Shown: positions 1-10,366, counted from the first letter of the stretch. The stretch is DNA of 64,000 nt from Aplectana chamaeleonis (GCA_029168955.1 JAPDOI010000950.1:1-64000); one strand, 5' to 3'. The notes: generated by a model from the sequence alone, not told the origin. Numbers and translations: made by a program.

Positions 1-2120
1 GCGAAGTCGAATACTACGAGGGTGACCGGCGAAGCCGGCCCATCGTTCGGCGAAGCCGAACGAATACCACGTAGAGGGAGGGGGGTCGGCGAAGCCGGCC
101 CATCGTTCGGCGAAGTCGAATACTACGAGGGTGACCGGCGAAGCCGGCCCATCGTTCGGCGAAGCCGAACGAATACCACGTAGAGGGAGGGGGGTCGGCG
201 AAGCCGGCCCATCGTTCGGCGAAGTCGAATACTACGAGGGTGGCCGGCGAAGCCGGCCCATCGTTCGGCGAAGCCGAACGAATACCACGTAGAGGGAGGG
301 GGGTCGGCGAAGCCGGCCCATCGTTCGGCGAAGTCGAATACTACGAGGGTGACCGGCGAAGCCGGCCCATCGTTCGGCGAAGCCGAACGAATACCACGTA
401 GAGGGAGGGGGACCGGCAAAGCCGGCACACTGTTCGGCGAAGCCGAACGAATACTACACGGAAGGTGGCCGGCGAAGCCCTCCCATTGTTCAGAGAAGCG
501 AATACTACACGGAGCGTGGCCAGCGAAGGCGACCCATTGTTCGTCGAAGCCGAACAAATACCGCGTAGAGGGAGGGGGGTCGGCGAAGCCGGCCCATTGT
601 TCAGAGAAGCGAATACTACGAGGGTGGCCCATCGTTCGGCGAAGCCGAACGAATACCACGTACAGGGAGGGGGGCCGGCAAGGCCGGCACACTGTTCGGC
701 GAAGCCGAACGAATACTACACGGAAGGAGGTCGGCGAAGCCGGCCCATCGTTCGGCGAAGTCGAATACTACGAGGGTGGCCGGCGAAGCCGGCCCATCGT
801 TCGGCGAAGCCGAACGAATACCACGTAGAGGGAGGGGGGTCGGCGAAGCCGGCCCATCGTTCGGCGAAGTCGAATACTACGAGGGTGACCGGCGAAGCCG
901 GCCCATCGTTCGGCGAAGCCGAACGAATACCACGTAGAGGGAGGGGGGGCCGGCAAAGCCGGCACACTGTTCGGCGAAGCCGAACGAATACTACACGGAA
1001 GGAGGCCGGCGAAGCCGGCCCATCGTTCGGCGAAGCCGAACGAATACCACGTACAGGGAGGGGGGTCGGCGAAGCCGGCCCATTGTCGGCGAAGCCGAAC
1101 AATTACTACGTAGAGGGAGGGTGGTCGGCAAAGCCGGCCCATCGTTTGGCGAAACCGAAGGAATACTACATGGATGGCAGCCGGCGAAACCGGCCCATTG
1201 TTCAGAGAAGCGAATACTACGAGGGTGGCCGGCGAAGCCGGCCCATCGTTCGGCGAAGCCGAACGAATACCACGTACAGGGAGGGGGGCCGGCAAGGCCG
1301 GCACACTGTTCGGCGAAGCCGAACGAATACTACACGGAAGGAGGCCGGCGAAGCCGGCCCATCGTTTGGCGAAGCGAGTACTACACGGAGGGTGGCCGGC
1401 GAAGGCGGCCCATCGTTCGGCGAAGCCAAACGAATACCTCGTAGAGGGAGGGGGTTGGCAAAGCCGGCCCATCGTTCGGCGCAGCCGAAGGAATACTACA
1501 TGGATGGCAGCCGGCGAAACCGGTCCATTGTTTGGCGAAGCGAATACTACACGGAGGGTGGCCGGCGAAGGCGGCCCATCGTTCGGTGAAACCAAACGAA
1601 TACTACGTAGAGGGAGGGGGGTCGGCGAAGCCGGCCCATCGTTCGGCGAAGTCGAACAAATACTACGTAGAGGAAGGGCGGTCGGCGAAGCCGGCCCATC
1701 GTTCGGCGAAGCTGAAGGAATACTACACGGAGGGTGGAGGCGAAGCCTGCCCATTGTTCAGAGAAGCGAATACTACACGGAGGGTGGCCGGCGAAGGCGG
1801 CCCATCGTTCGATGAAGCCGAACGAATACTACGTAGAGGGAGGGTGGCCGGCGAAGGCGGCCCATCGTTCGGTGAAGCCAAACAAATACTACGTAGAGGA
1901 AGGGGGGTCGGCGAAGCCGGCCCATCGTTCGGCGAAGTCGAACGAATACCACGTAGAGGGAGAGGGTCCGCGAAGCCGGCCCATCGTTCGACGAAGCTGA
2001 AGGAATACTGAGTAGAGGGAGGGGGGTCGGCGAAGCCGGCCCATCGTTCGACGAAGACGAACGAAAACTAGGTGGAGGGTAGCCGGCGAAGCCGGCCCAT
2101 CCTTCGGCGAAGCCGAACGA
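1..2120. repeat. GC-rich satellite/minisatellite array with 60 + 49 bp higher-order unit
   Basis: The whole stretch is a tandem array. At the left end two monomer types alternate: a 60-bp one ending in a GTAGAGGGAGGGGGGT-like tail and a 49-bp one ending in TACTACGAGGGTGAC. Together they make a 109-bp higher-order unit; the CCGGCC core recurs at 35, 95, 144, 204, 253, 313 and 362. Further right the monomers diverge and lose strict alternation. Each canonical monomer has two short inverted repeats around GAA, CCGGC-GAA-GCCGG and TTCGGC-GAA-GCCGAA. Long open frames in several phases on both strands come from stop-free repetition and are not taken as genes. The array is cut by the left window edge, so its full length is unknown. 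Confidence 0.95.
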
Positions 2121-2554
2121 ATACTAGAGTTCAAATGCTTTCGACGTCGTGTTCATGTCTGGTCGTTTTTCAAAATGCGCAGCTATACTAATGCCAGGGG
2201 GCACGCGCCTTCAAGTCACGTAGCTGCCACGGGCTAGGGACCCGAAGGGTCACTAGTAAACATAAAGCCAACCTATCGTTGCGTTTGGCTAAAAGAATGT
2301 TACACATTGTTGATGGAGGAGAGCCAGCAAAGCCTTTAGATGGTTTGGCGAAATCAAATGAACGCTACACATGGCTAATGGGGGACGACAACGGCTGAGC
2401 CGGTATATCGTTTAGCGAAGCTTTAATGCTAAACACTGTTGATGGAGAGAGGATGGCGAATTCCGTCTATCTTTTGGTGGAGCGAAAGGAGTGCTATACA
2501 TAGCCACTAACAAAGACCGTCATAAGCCGACCTATCGTGATCGATTTGTTTTAT
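2121..2554. repeat. Frayed edge of the satellite plus non-repetitive spacer
   Basis: From about 2121 to 2230 I see no repeat. From about 2260 to 2520 there are strongly diverged monomers at roughly 60-bp spacing: AAGCCAACCTATCGTT near 2265, AGCCAGCAAAGCC near 2321, GAGCCGGTATATCGTTTAGCG near 2397 and AAGCCGACCTATCGTGATCG near 2525. These align with the satellite unit but carry many substitutions. They look like old array-edge copies that escaped homogenisation. Confidence 0.6.
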
Positions 2555-2668
2555 TATTGTCCTACTATATTTAGTCTCTTGAAATTGCCGTTTAGGAGTC
2601 GCGTTCTGTTGTTTTTCTCTTACACGGTTCTAACATGTACGGTTCTAACGTGTAATAAATCAAATCAA
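2555..2668 (+). mobile_element. 5'-truncated 3' UTR of a CR1-like LINE
   Basis: The segment with TTTAGTCTCTTGAAATTGCC, TTCTGTTGTT and CGGTTCTAACGTGTAATAAATC, ending in AATCAAAT repeats, matches the reverse complement of 19567-19660. That second copy lies directly downstream of a LINE C-terminal domain, so this is a 3'-UTR-only copy of the same family. The short oligomer tail (AATCAAAT) is typical of CR1-like elements, which lack long poly(A). Confidence 0.7.
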
Positions 2669-2796
2669 ATCTTTCGTAGAAGCTCCAGAGGTTCGTACGC
2701 TCCTTAAAATGGTGAACGTGAAACAGGTTTCAAGTTGCCTCAATATTCCAGAGCGGAACTTTAACAGGATAATTCCTGAGTGAGAATTTTTTGCCG

Positions 2797-3305
2797 ATGG
2801 CAAATTATCAACGTATGTTGTTCACTCGTGTCATTCTCGACAGGATCGACAGAACGCTAGACGAAGGACATCCATGCGAGCAAGCAGAGTTCCGAAAAGG
2901 ATTCATCACTATCGATCACATCCACACAGATACGAAGCTTATCAAAGTGTCGCGCGAGTACAAGACTCCGCTTTGCCTAACTTTCTTCGAATTGGAGAAG
3001 GCTTCCGACTACGTTGAAACAGAAAACCAGGGTGTTCCTACTCAATATGTGAAGATACTTCGTGAGCTGCCCAGCAGCTTCACAGCCACTATTCCACCAT
3101 TCTGCAGAGAAGTCATCGTCGATGTGAAGAGAGGGGTTCTTCAGGGTGATACTATTTCACGAAAACACTTCAGTACATCTTTGAAAAATGTCATGCGCGA
3201 GTCGGAATGGCAAGATATGGGACTGAAAGTTGACGGTCGGCAGCTAAATCATCTTCGATTCGCTGAGGACATTGTTCTCATAACACAATCCATCAGCCAA
3301 TTAAA
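2797..3305 (+). pseudogene. RTE-1-type LINE reverse transcriptase fragment
   Basis: The reading frame encodes a run of RTE-1 reverse transcriptase motifs: LFTRVILDRIDRTLDEG, then CEQAEFRKGF, then HIHTDTKLIKVSREYKTPLC, then VDVKRGVLQGDTIS and finally LRFAEDIVLIT. These correspond to fingers/palm blocks in the right order. The catalytic F/YADD box reads FAED, so the first aspartate of the pair is lost. The EN domain and the C-terminal third are absent, and the internal block around the FDSVE motif is shortened. It is a dead fragment. The start is set by homology, not by the upstream Met at 2791. Confidence 0.85.
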
Positions 3306-3847
3306 GAAAAATACTCTCTTTTTGGTTCCGTTTTTGTATGTTTGTTTTAGGCAGTAATAGAATTATAAAATATGTAGGAATTTTTTTTGAAAATTACATC
3401 ATATAAAGCATATACTCGTCAGAATGGAATGGTGTTATATATGCGATGGCAAAGAATATTTTAAGATATGAATTGTTTCGCCCCTGTCTTCAGACAATTC
3501 ATATCTCTAGCTACCCCGGGGCTCTTCAGTGAAGAAGGCAGCTAGGGAATTTTTATATAGTTTGTACAAACTAAGAGAATGGTAGTACAAATTTAATGTT
3601 ATAATCATATTAGTAATTTCGATTTGATTTATACAAAATCTGATTGAAGCTACTGTGTCGTTATCCTCCGAGAGCTCGTCAAGCTAGGAACAAAGTTCCA
3701 GGGACTCCCCCTCATCCTCGGATAAGAATTATTTTCGAACTAAATTTTGACTTCAGCCTAATTATAGTTCAATTTAGATTGGATTCTCAAGATGACATTC
3801 AGGAACAAATAGGAAAAGTAGTATAGGTGAGGAACAGAACAAAAATC
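3306..3847. other. Spacer, no gene seen; contains a 13-bp stem-loop
   Basis: AT-rich spacer with no supported gene. AGATATGAATTGT at 3464-3476 pairs perfectly with ACAATTCATATCT at 3494-3506 across a 17-nt loop. The function is unknown; it may be the remnant of a small inverted-repeat element. Confidence 0.5.
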
Positions 3848-4365
3848 TAAAAAAAAGAGAGAGGCAGAAAGCCAGAAAAAAGGAAAAAGAAATAAGAAAG
3901 AAGAAAGAGGACAGAAGCAAGAGGACAGAAGAAAGATAAAAGAAGAAAGAAGAAAGAAGAAAGAAGAAAGAAGAAAGAAGAAAGAAGAAAGAAGAAAGAA
4001 GAAAGAAGAAAGAAGAAAGAAGAAAGAAGAAAGAAGAAAGAAGAAAGAAGAAAGAAGAGAGAAGAAAGAAGAATGAAGAATGAATAAAGAAGAAAGAAGA
4101 AAGAAGAAAGAAGAAAGAAGAGATAAGAAAGAGGAAAGAAGAATGAAGAAAGAAGAAAGAAAGAACGGAAGAAGAAAGAAAAAAGAAAGATACAGTGGAA
4201 GGAAGAAAGGGAGAATGAAAGAAAGAAAGGGAGAAAGAGAGGAAGAAAGAAAAGAGATAAAGAGAGAAACGGAGACAAACAGAGAGAAAGAGAAGAAGAG
4301 AGAAAAAGGGAAAGAAAGAAAAGAGAAAGAGAAAGAAGGAAAGAGGAAAAAGAAACAAACAAACA
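3848..4365. repeat. Polypurine tract with (GAAGAAA)n heptamer microsatellite
   Basis: About 500 bases of almost pure purine on the plus strand. From about 3941 to 4056 it is an uninterrupted 7-bp period (GAAGAAA), roughly 16 copies. The rest is degenerate GAAA/GGAA repeat. Open frames here (F/S/L-rich on the minus strand, K/E/R-rich on the plus strand) are composition artefacts. The tract abuts the 3' side of the minus-strand Penelope-like element. Confidence 0.95.
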
Positions 4366-4526
4366 TTCGAACCCACCAAACAATCGCAAAAAGGAAAGGA
4401 AGTTCCACAAGAATAGGTGGGGTAGCCACCATATCGCCATGATATTGAAAAAATGAACCATACTGTTCTGCCTCAAACTAATTGTTTTGATAAATTTGAT
4501 AGTGTGAAAATTTGGAGTTCATAATA

Positions 4527-5980
4527 TCAAAAAATTTGTCTGACTATGTTATGTAATAGTTTGAATTTGTTGTATAATCCACACTTCAGTAGTATGAATG
4601 TGTTTCTATTTATACATTTCAGAATATTGTTATGTATGATATGTTCAGGGTAACAGTTTTTGTTTAGCAAATTTTTCAACATTATGACTCGTTTTATAAA
4701 GTCGGGTAACAGACTTGATGTACGTGCGATTCTTAAAACTTCTGTGTAAATGACAGAAGACTTAATTCTGATTGAAATGTTAGATTGAAATTGGTGGAAT
4801 CTTATGACTTTGAAATCAAAGTTGTCTGTTTTATTGAAAGGCTTGGATATGATAGCATTATTGACTATTTTCAAATCTAAATCCAGGTAGCTGCAGTGGT
4901 ATTCGTTGAAATGAGTTTTTTCTAAATTCAAAGTGTTTTTGTATATGATCTGAAGTTTGTTATAAATATGGTTTTCGTCAGAATTATGTATTACAAGAAT
5001 ATCATCCATATATCTGAAAGGATAAAAGGTTCTACTGTGAGAAATGCAATCGATTGAATATTCATATTCGAAAATGGATAATGTTAAGTCGGCTAACAAA
5101 GGGCTGAAATTACCTCCTTGTTGTACACCATTAATTTGTTTATAAATTATTTGTCCAAAACTGCAGAAATTGTTTTTGAGTAAATAATCAGTAAAATATA
5201 ATAAATCTGTTGTGGTATAGTATCTGTAATTAGAACGAGTGGTTTCGTTGGTGTAGAAAATATTTTTGTGCCCATTGAAGGCAATGTATTTTTTATCAGC
5301 GTTGTTAAAACAAATGTGTAGTAACTTCTGAACATTCTGGACTATTGTGTTATGTGGCAGATTTGTAAACATATTAGTGAAATCTGCCGAAAATAGTTTT
5401 TTGTTATCCATTTGTATATCCACAAGCTTGTTGCCTATATTGATATCGTCAATTGACCAATACTCGATGAAATTTCGATTTCGATTTCTCACAGATTTAC
5501 AATATTTTTTGAAATGATTTTTGATGAATGTGAATATAGTTTTCAATTCAACCGCCAAAGGCTTGTTAATACCGTTGCAATCTCCTGTTATAAATCTGAA
5601 CTTAGTAGGATTTTTATGTAGCTTAGGTAGAGCATAAATGAGTGGTATATTAGGATTTGGGAATGTTTTTATCTTCATATTGTTGAAAAGTAATGTATAC
5701 CTATTAGAAAGAACATCAGGTGTTTCTGTGCCATATTTTGCGTATGTCTCATTATTATCCCTTATGTTCAGTGAGTTGTTTTCGTAAACAATACCCATTT
5801 TTTTAGATATTGTTTGTAGATAGTATTTTTGCAAATAAAACTGTAATTGTTAGCAGCTTTATCAAGTGGACATATCACAAACTTATCCTTTAGTTTCGCT
5901 GAATGATTCCTATCGAAATTACACATATATTCTTCACTTAAATTTCTGTGATACAAAAGCGGCTTTAATTTGTTTTTCAT
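4527..5980 (-). pseudogene. Penelope-like reverse transcriptase (one frameshift)
   Basis: A 435-residue frame (5834-4527) carries PLE RT landmarks: YALPKLHKNP at residues 67-76, FSADFTNMFTNLP at 148-160 with the first catalytic Asp at 151, GVQQGGNFSPLLADLTL near 236-252 and FRYMDDILVI at 273-282 with the Asp pair at 277-278. All three catalytic aspartates are therefore present. The upstream part (5980-5830: LKDKFVICPLDKAANNYSF) is in another frame; a single-base change in an A run near 5830 separates the two. The C-terminus runs to a stop at 4527 with no GIY-YIG domain after it. It is recently dead and otherwise well preserved. Confidence 0.85.
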
Positions 5981-6195
5981 ATTAGTTCGGAGCCAGGTGC
6001 TTATGTTATTTAAAACTTCTGTGTTATTAATTCTATATTTGTTTACAATTTTTTGTTCGTGGTTCCCAATGAAAGCATCTATCCATGTGTAGATGTCTCG
6101 CTTTGTCGTTCTATGGTTTTGAATATATTTTGTGCCAAAACTTAGGAGTTTTCGTAGCCCATGATCTTGAACGATAGTAAGATCTCCACTAACTA

Positions 6196-6874
6196 CTCTG
6201 CCAACGCGTAGCTAGATGCCTCCGAGGGCGCGGCCTGAAACGCCGCCCCATTCCATGTAGCGAGAATTTAAGGGTTTTAGCTACGATAGCTAAAACCCGC
6301 ATATTCTTGTGTCGTTCGAACCAATGTTCTCTCTGACGCTAAACCCGTATGTGCTCGCTATAATTTTGTAGCGGGAATCTACGGATTTCGCGACAGCCTG
6401 TGTTGAATTCAATCTCAAACCCGCGTTGGCTACGCGGAACGCAGGAATGCGGTTTAAACAGTGTTGGCACAGTCAACCCATGGAGAACTTGACACTCTGT
6501 AGGTGGTCGTGGATGGTGACCCCGTGTCGCTCTCTGCAAGACCTCGCAAGGGATAATTTTGGCCGCTGGTATGCTGCAGGCCGTGGGGAAGAAACGGCGA
6601 TGCGCTCGATTGCAGCGGGGATCGTCTTTCTAGTACAGATCAAGACTGGGTGGGTCTATCGACCGTGTGCTGCAACGAGAATAAGCGTAGAATATGCGGG
6701 TGCCGTAGCGAGAATTTACGAAGAATATGCGGGCGCTGTAGCTAAAATTTCACCAACTGAGGCTGAACTTTCCGTAATTTACGTAAATTCTCGTGTCAAA
6801 ATTAGACTAGATGCCTCCGAAACCCTGGGCATCTCTGGTTTCCGTGTGAGGCATTTAGCTACGCGTTGGCGGAG
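6196..6874. mobile_element. TA-flanked MITE inserted in the Penelope-like element
   Basis: The ends are near-perfect inverted repeats starting CTCYGCCAACGCGTAGCTA (27 bp, two mismatches), flanked by TA at 6194-6195 and 6875-6876. Removing the element and one TA puts the host frame back in phase across the junction, which supports TA as the target duplication, as for Tc1/mariner-type elements. Inside, GGGTTTTAGCTA/TAGCTAAAACCC (6272-6298) forms a perfect 12-bp stem with a 3-nt loop. No transposase is present. Confidence 0.8.
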
Positions 6875-8070
6875 TATATGTCCATGATTGATGTCGATAA
6901 ATTTTGTGTATGCGGATTCGTTACACACACAGTCCTGTCTAAGAGATGTTGTGAGATCTTCGAGATTTAGTGTTCTCAGAAGGAGATTATAATTAAGAAT
7001 TTGTTTCGAAAATGGGGGTAAGTATTTATATACGATTCTGGAGGGTATGTATGAAATATTAGTGTTGTTTCTGATTTTATTGCTGATGTAGTCATTATTG
7101 ATAAGTTTGTTGATGTTGACATTATCCAAAATTCTGTGAATGTAATTTATATCCACATTTAAGTAATTTTTACGTACAGCAGGTTCTTTGCATGCAGTAT
7201 TACTAAAATGGAATTTGCAAAGAATGCATATGAGAATATGCCTGTTGTTATCATTTATTTTCAAGAGAAATTCGTTGTTGTAACATAGGGAACTTAATTC
7301 GGTTAACACTTTCTTCTCTAAACTGTGTAAATATATAGTATATCTATACATATCTAAAACATTACTGCAGTCATTTATGAATGCTAAAAATTCATTAATG
7401 TCCAAGTTTTGTTTATTATTTTTATTCCTCCTAGGACCGTTTCTTGTTCGTTGCTTTATTATGTGTAACGCATAATAAGGGTGATTATTCTTGTGTCTAA
7501 AAAGGTTTGTTATATCAGATACGTTTCCATAACTTTTAATATTATCGTTGAGTCCTAAAGGATACGCAGTGTTAAGTAATTTGATCCAGAACAGTTCTTT
7601 ATCTGCAAGTACTGCTTTGTCACAGTTGTTGGGAAGTGAGTCTAAAGTACAAACAGATATGGTGGAATTTCTGCATGTAGATTTAAAATGATCATATAAA
7701 TAATTATTGATGTCTTGCTTTCGTATATGAAATAAATGTTCTTTTATCCTGCATTTTAATTTCCTTGTTGTAATTCCAACATATTGGTAGTTGCAGTTAT
7801 CACATATCAAGCAATCAACTACGTTTTCAATATTACAATTTTGATTCTCTGTTGAATAAGTATTTATTTTTAATCTGGAGTTATTTGAGATAATGTAAGC
7901 ACTGTGGTCCACAATATTGCAAATTGTACAATTAGGATTACAGTTGGTTGCAGTGTTGCTATTACCGAAGTTGATTATGAAATTAACATTATTCTCCTTG
8001 CTTCTTTGAAAAGTAGTATTTGCATAATAATTTAAAGGGGAAAAACTGTTGCTTGATTGAGTTGCAGACT
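6779..8070 (-). pseudogene. GIY-YIG endonuclease and linker of the Penelope-like element
   Basis: The frame starting at 7912 has CLICDNCNYQYVGITTRKLK at residues 34-53, a GIY-YIG core in which the first motif is degenerate (CLI) and the second reads YVG (44-46). It is followed by R50, R55 and H59 and then KELFWIKLLNT around E106-W109, the position of the metal-binding Glu. Cys pairs at 34, 37 and 40, and an upstream NCTICN in the open extension before 7912, suggest a zinc knuckle. The long linker ends with CVC (near 6920) and INHGHI (near 6885), where a MITE interrupts it; on the far side the frame resumes with GDLTIVQDHGLRKL near 6190. The last 30 or so codons of this frame are MITE sequence. 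Confidence 0.75.
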
Positions 8071-8640
8071 ATTTGTTAGGTTACAAGGCCGGCCCAGACC
8101 AAGTACCTTTTGTGTGGGATGAGGTGTTTGGTGGGGCTGCCACCTAGGTCACCGCCAACATAAATATGTTACCTAAAATGCAATAATGCGTATTATTATA
8201 ATTGGAATAGATAAAAGGAGTATGTGACCTTTTCAGTCCAAAGTCATCACCCCACAATTTGGCAAACCTTGGAACCCCCATTGGAAGAGATCCCTATTTT
8301 TTTTAACGAGAGATTAAACGAGGGCCCTCTCATGCAAGTGTAGTTGGTAAACAATGTTTTCGGCCCAGCCAAGCAAAACTTTTTTTGTTTTTTAATTTTT
8401 CAATTTTTTTAATTTTAGTATTTTAGATTGAATTTTGAGCAAAATGTGAGTGGTTGGATTTAAACGAAAGTTTGAAAAATAGAAAATGGTGATAAGTTAG
8501 TATGAATGGGTTGAAAATGTGTGGTATGAAGCAAGGAAATAATAATACTGCAACAACTGTTGAGCGACGTATTAGTGGACCTATGAAGATTTTATTTTCC
8601 CGTTTAATCTACAACTACAACTCAGTCGACTGTCTTGTGC
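8071..8640. other. Spacer, no gene seen
   Basis: Holds T-rich and AT-rich sequence and no supported gene. Part may be the 5' untranslated region of the minus-strand Penelope-like element, but I found no repeat shared with its 3' flank. Confidence 0.4.
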
Positions 8641-9490
8641 GACAGGAAGAGCCATAGGCTCAGTCAAAGCTTACTACTTAGCCGAACGAATGCTGACCGA
8701 CAATTCGTGTGTGAAAGGTGATCTCGAGCAGAATTAGACAAAAACGATGTTCGTGAAAAACGAATACGTTTCTGATTCCCCATTAAAGCTCAATGAGGCG
8801 AAATCTCTTAATGCTCAAGCTACGTGTGCCTAGGTCGCGAGGTCAGCATGAATAACGATCTAGTACCGGAGTTCAATCGGAGAAAACGAGCAACTTGAGG
8901 AGCTTGTTGAGGATGTCGCGATGAAGACGAAGAATACAAGGCTGCGTGCCCACCTGATCATTTCCAAAGTTCTTCCAGCTTTAACGTATGCTTCGGAAAG
9001 CTGGGAATTCCGTAAGCAGGATGAAAGCGTGGTTCGCGTCACGCAAGGCGCAATCGAGAGGACGATGCTCGGAGTGTCACGTTTCGCGCAAGTGAGAGAA
9101 GCAGTTAGGAGTTCCGAGCTACGCAGGCGGTCAAAAATCAGGGACGCGGATGAATATGTGAAGCCGTCGAAAATCAGGCGAGCCGAACACGTAATGCGTT
9201 TTGAGGACAATCGTTGGACAAGAGCTGTAACAGATTGGGTACCACTGGACCTCAAGCGCACTACTGGCCGTCATCCGACACAATGGTAGGGTTTCTTCAC
9301 CGAAAGCCTTGACGAAAGGAGTGAGAGTCTTCGTGTTCCTAGAGCGAGTAGGATTTCCTGGCCAACTATGGCGCGCGATAGGGACGGATGCAGACGTAAC
9401 TGGCGCCCGATCGACACTGTCGATGATCAAATGAACACGAATCTGAAGTCCGTTTGTCGAAATTCTGAGGTTTGGTGTGAGTTTCAGTAG
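8640..9490 (+). pseudogene. RTE-1-type LINE, C-terminal third (relic)
   Basis: The order of matches to the RTE-1 C-terminal region is LAERMLTDN (8674), TKTMFVKNEYVSDSP (8729), LGREVSMNNDLVPEFNRRKR (8830), then the long frame 8921-9289 with KTKNTRLRAHLI, LPALTYASESW, AIERTMLGVSRF, RRAEHVMRFEDNRWTRAV and LKRTTGRHPTQW. After a stop at 9289 the match continues as FFTESLDER and WPTMARDRDGCRRNWRP in other frames. Several frameshifts and stops make it dead. It belongs to the same family as the fragment at 2797-3305 but covers the complementary part of the protein. Confidence 0.85.
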
Positions 9491-9770
9491 GTGCCATGCC
9501 ATTTAAGGAGGAACACTCACCTAAGTATTTCGAAAACCGACAAATAGACGCTAAATTCACATTCACCTCCCGAATAATCTCCGCATACAATTTTTGAGCC
9601 AAACCTGAGACTTTAAGCAAACTACCGTATGCCCACCATAATCTACCGCAATCTGCCAAAAATTGATAAAACTACCATATATTCGTGTTCAGCAATTCAA
9701 ATAACCCCCAGAGAAACAATTTAAGCCTTATCTATGGCAGCACTCCGGAAATCGTCAGATGTCGCGATTT
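9430..9770 (+). repeat. Long dispersed repeat, copy 1 segment a
   Basis: Matches 21180-21530 in direct orientation. Shared blocks include AGGTGCCATGCCATTTAA, TAGTATTTCGAAAA, GCATACAATTTTTGAG and CTACCGYAATCTG. It is interrupted at about 9771. Confidence 0.8.
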
Positions 9771-10213
9771 ATATTTATTTATATTTATATTCATTTGCAC
9801 TGTAGGTGCGCCATCGACATTGAGAAAAGAAAGAGTAGCGCGCCTTTGGCACTTGAAGAGCGAATAATAAAAGAACGAAAAAAAGTGAGGAATTGAACAG
9901 CAATAATAGCAAAAAGGGGGAAGATAGTTAGGTTCTGCTCTTTCCAGACTACGCGTTTTTCCGAATGTGTAAATAGTCACCTTCACCAGGGAATTAGTAT
10001 CATGTCACAGTTGATTTGGCAAATAGCGATCCCTCCAAAAACGGCTTTTAACATATGTGTCGTGGTATATAGGTATGACAGTATACATGAGTAAGGATAC
10101 AGCCAGCCTGGGCAACGCAACTAACCGAAGTTATTCTGGGTGGGCCAATAAAGGTGCCTCTTTGATCTGCTACGAACCTCAGGCGTAGGACCCAGCCCCA
10201 AGGAGCGAATGAT
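9771..10213 (-). mobile_element. Insertion in repeat copy 1, probably a LINE 3' fragment
   Basis: This segment is missing from the second copy of the host repeat near 21530. Read on the minus strand it ends in AATATAAATATAAATAAATA, an A-rich tail like those of RTE-type LINEs. I recognise no coding motif and see no clear target duplication. Confidence 0.5.
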
Positions 10214-10366
10214 AAACCATGCCATCAAAATTCTCCCCGATGGGAAGCTTTGAACGAATCAAGCCGAAAACTTCGGGAAATCGACGAATAAACTTCAGAT
10301 CCTTTATCAGCGCCCCAAATAACCTACATGGGTGGATTTTAAGTCAAATCTGAAAGGATTTCGTAA
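10214..10366 (+). repeat. Long dispersed repeat, copy 1 segment b
   Basis: Matches about 21520-21660: AAGCTTTGAACGAATCAAG, CGAAAACTT and GGGTGGATTT are shared in order. It is continuous with segment a once 9771-10213 is removed. Confidence 0.75.

Larger units (their letters stand above)
4400..8070 (-). mobile_element. Penelope-like retroelement with N-terminal GIY-YIG nuclease (Naiad/Chlamys-type order)
   Basis: Reading on the minus strand, a GIY-YIG-type domain (about 7815-7540) comes first, then a long linker, then a Penelope-type reverse transcriptase (5980-4527). The frame upstream of the GIY-YIG part stays open to a stop near 8071. A 679-bp MITE (6196-6874) and one frameshift near 5830 break what reads as a single original frame. 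Classical Penelope elements carry the nuclease C-terminal to the RT; the order seen here matches the permuted clade known from Naiad and Chlamys. Codon use is very AT-rich (N, K, I, Y), unlike the neighbouring LINE relics. The 5' and 3' element limits are estimates. Confidence 0.75.

Noticed and set aside
1..2120. CRISPR-like array
   Set aside because: Units are adjacent without unique spacers, and the surroundings are clearly eukaryotic.
123..2134. Many long open frames on both strands in the satellite (up to 374 codons)
   Set aside because: They follow the repeat in several phases and both strands, with no domain, start context or splice sites; stop-free repetition explains them.
3758..4476. 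F/S/L-rich minus-strand and K/E-rich plus-strand frames
   Set aside because: Pure translation of the GAAGAAA/GAAA tract.
6426..6887. 153-codon plus-strand frame
   Set aside because: It lies inside the MITE, overlaps both its ends and has no domain.
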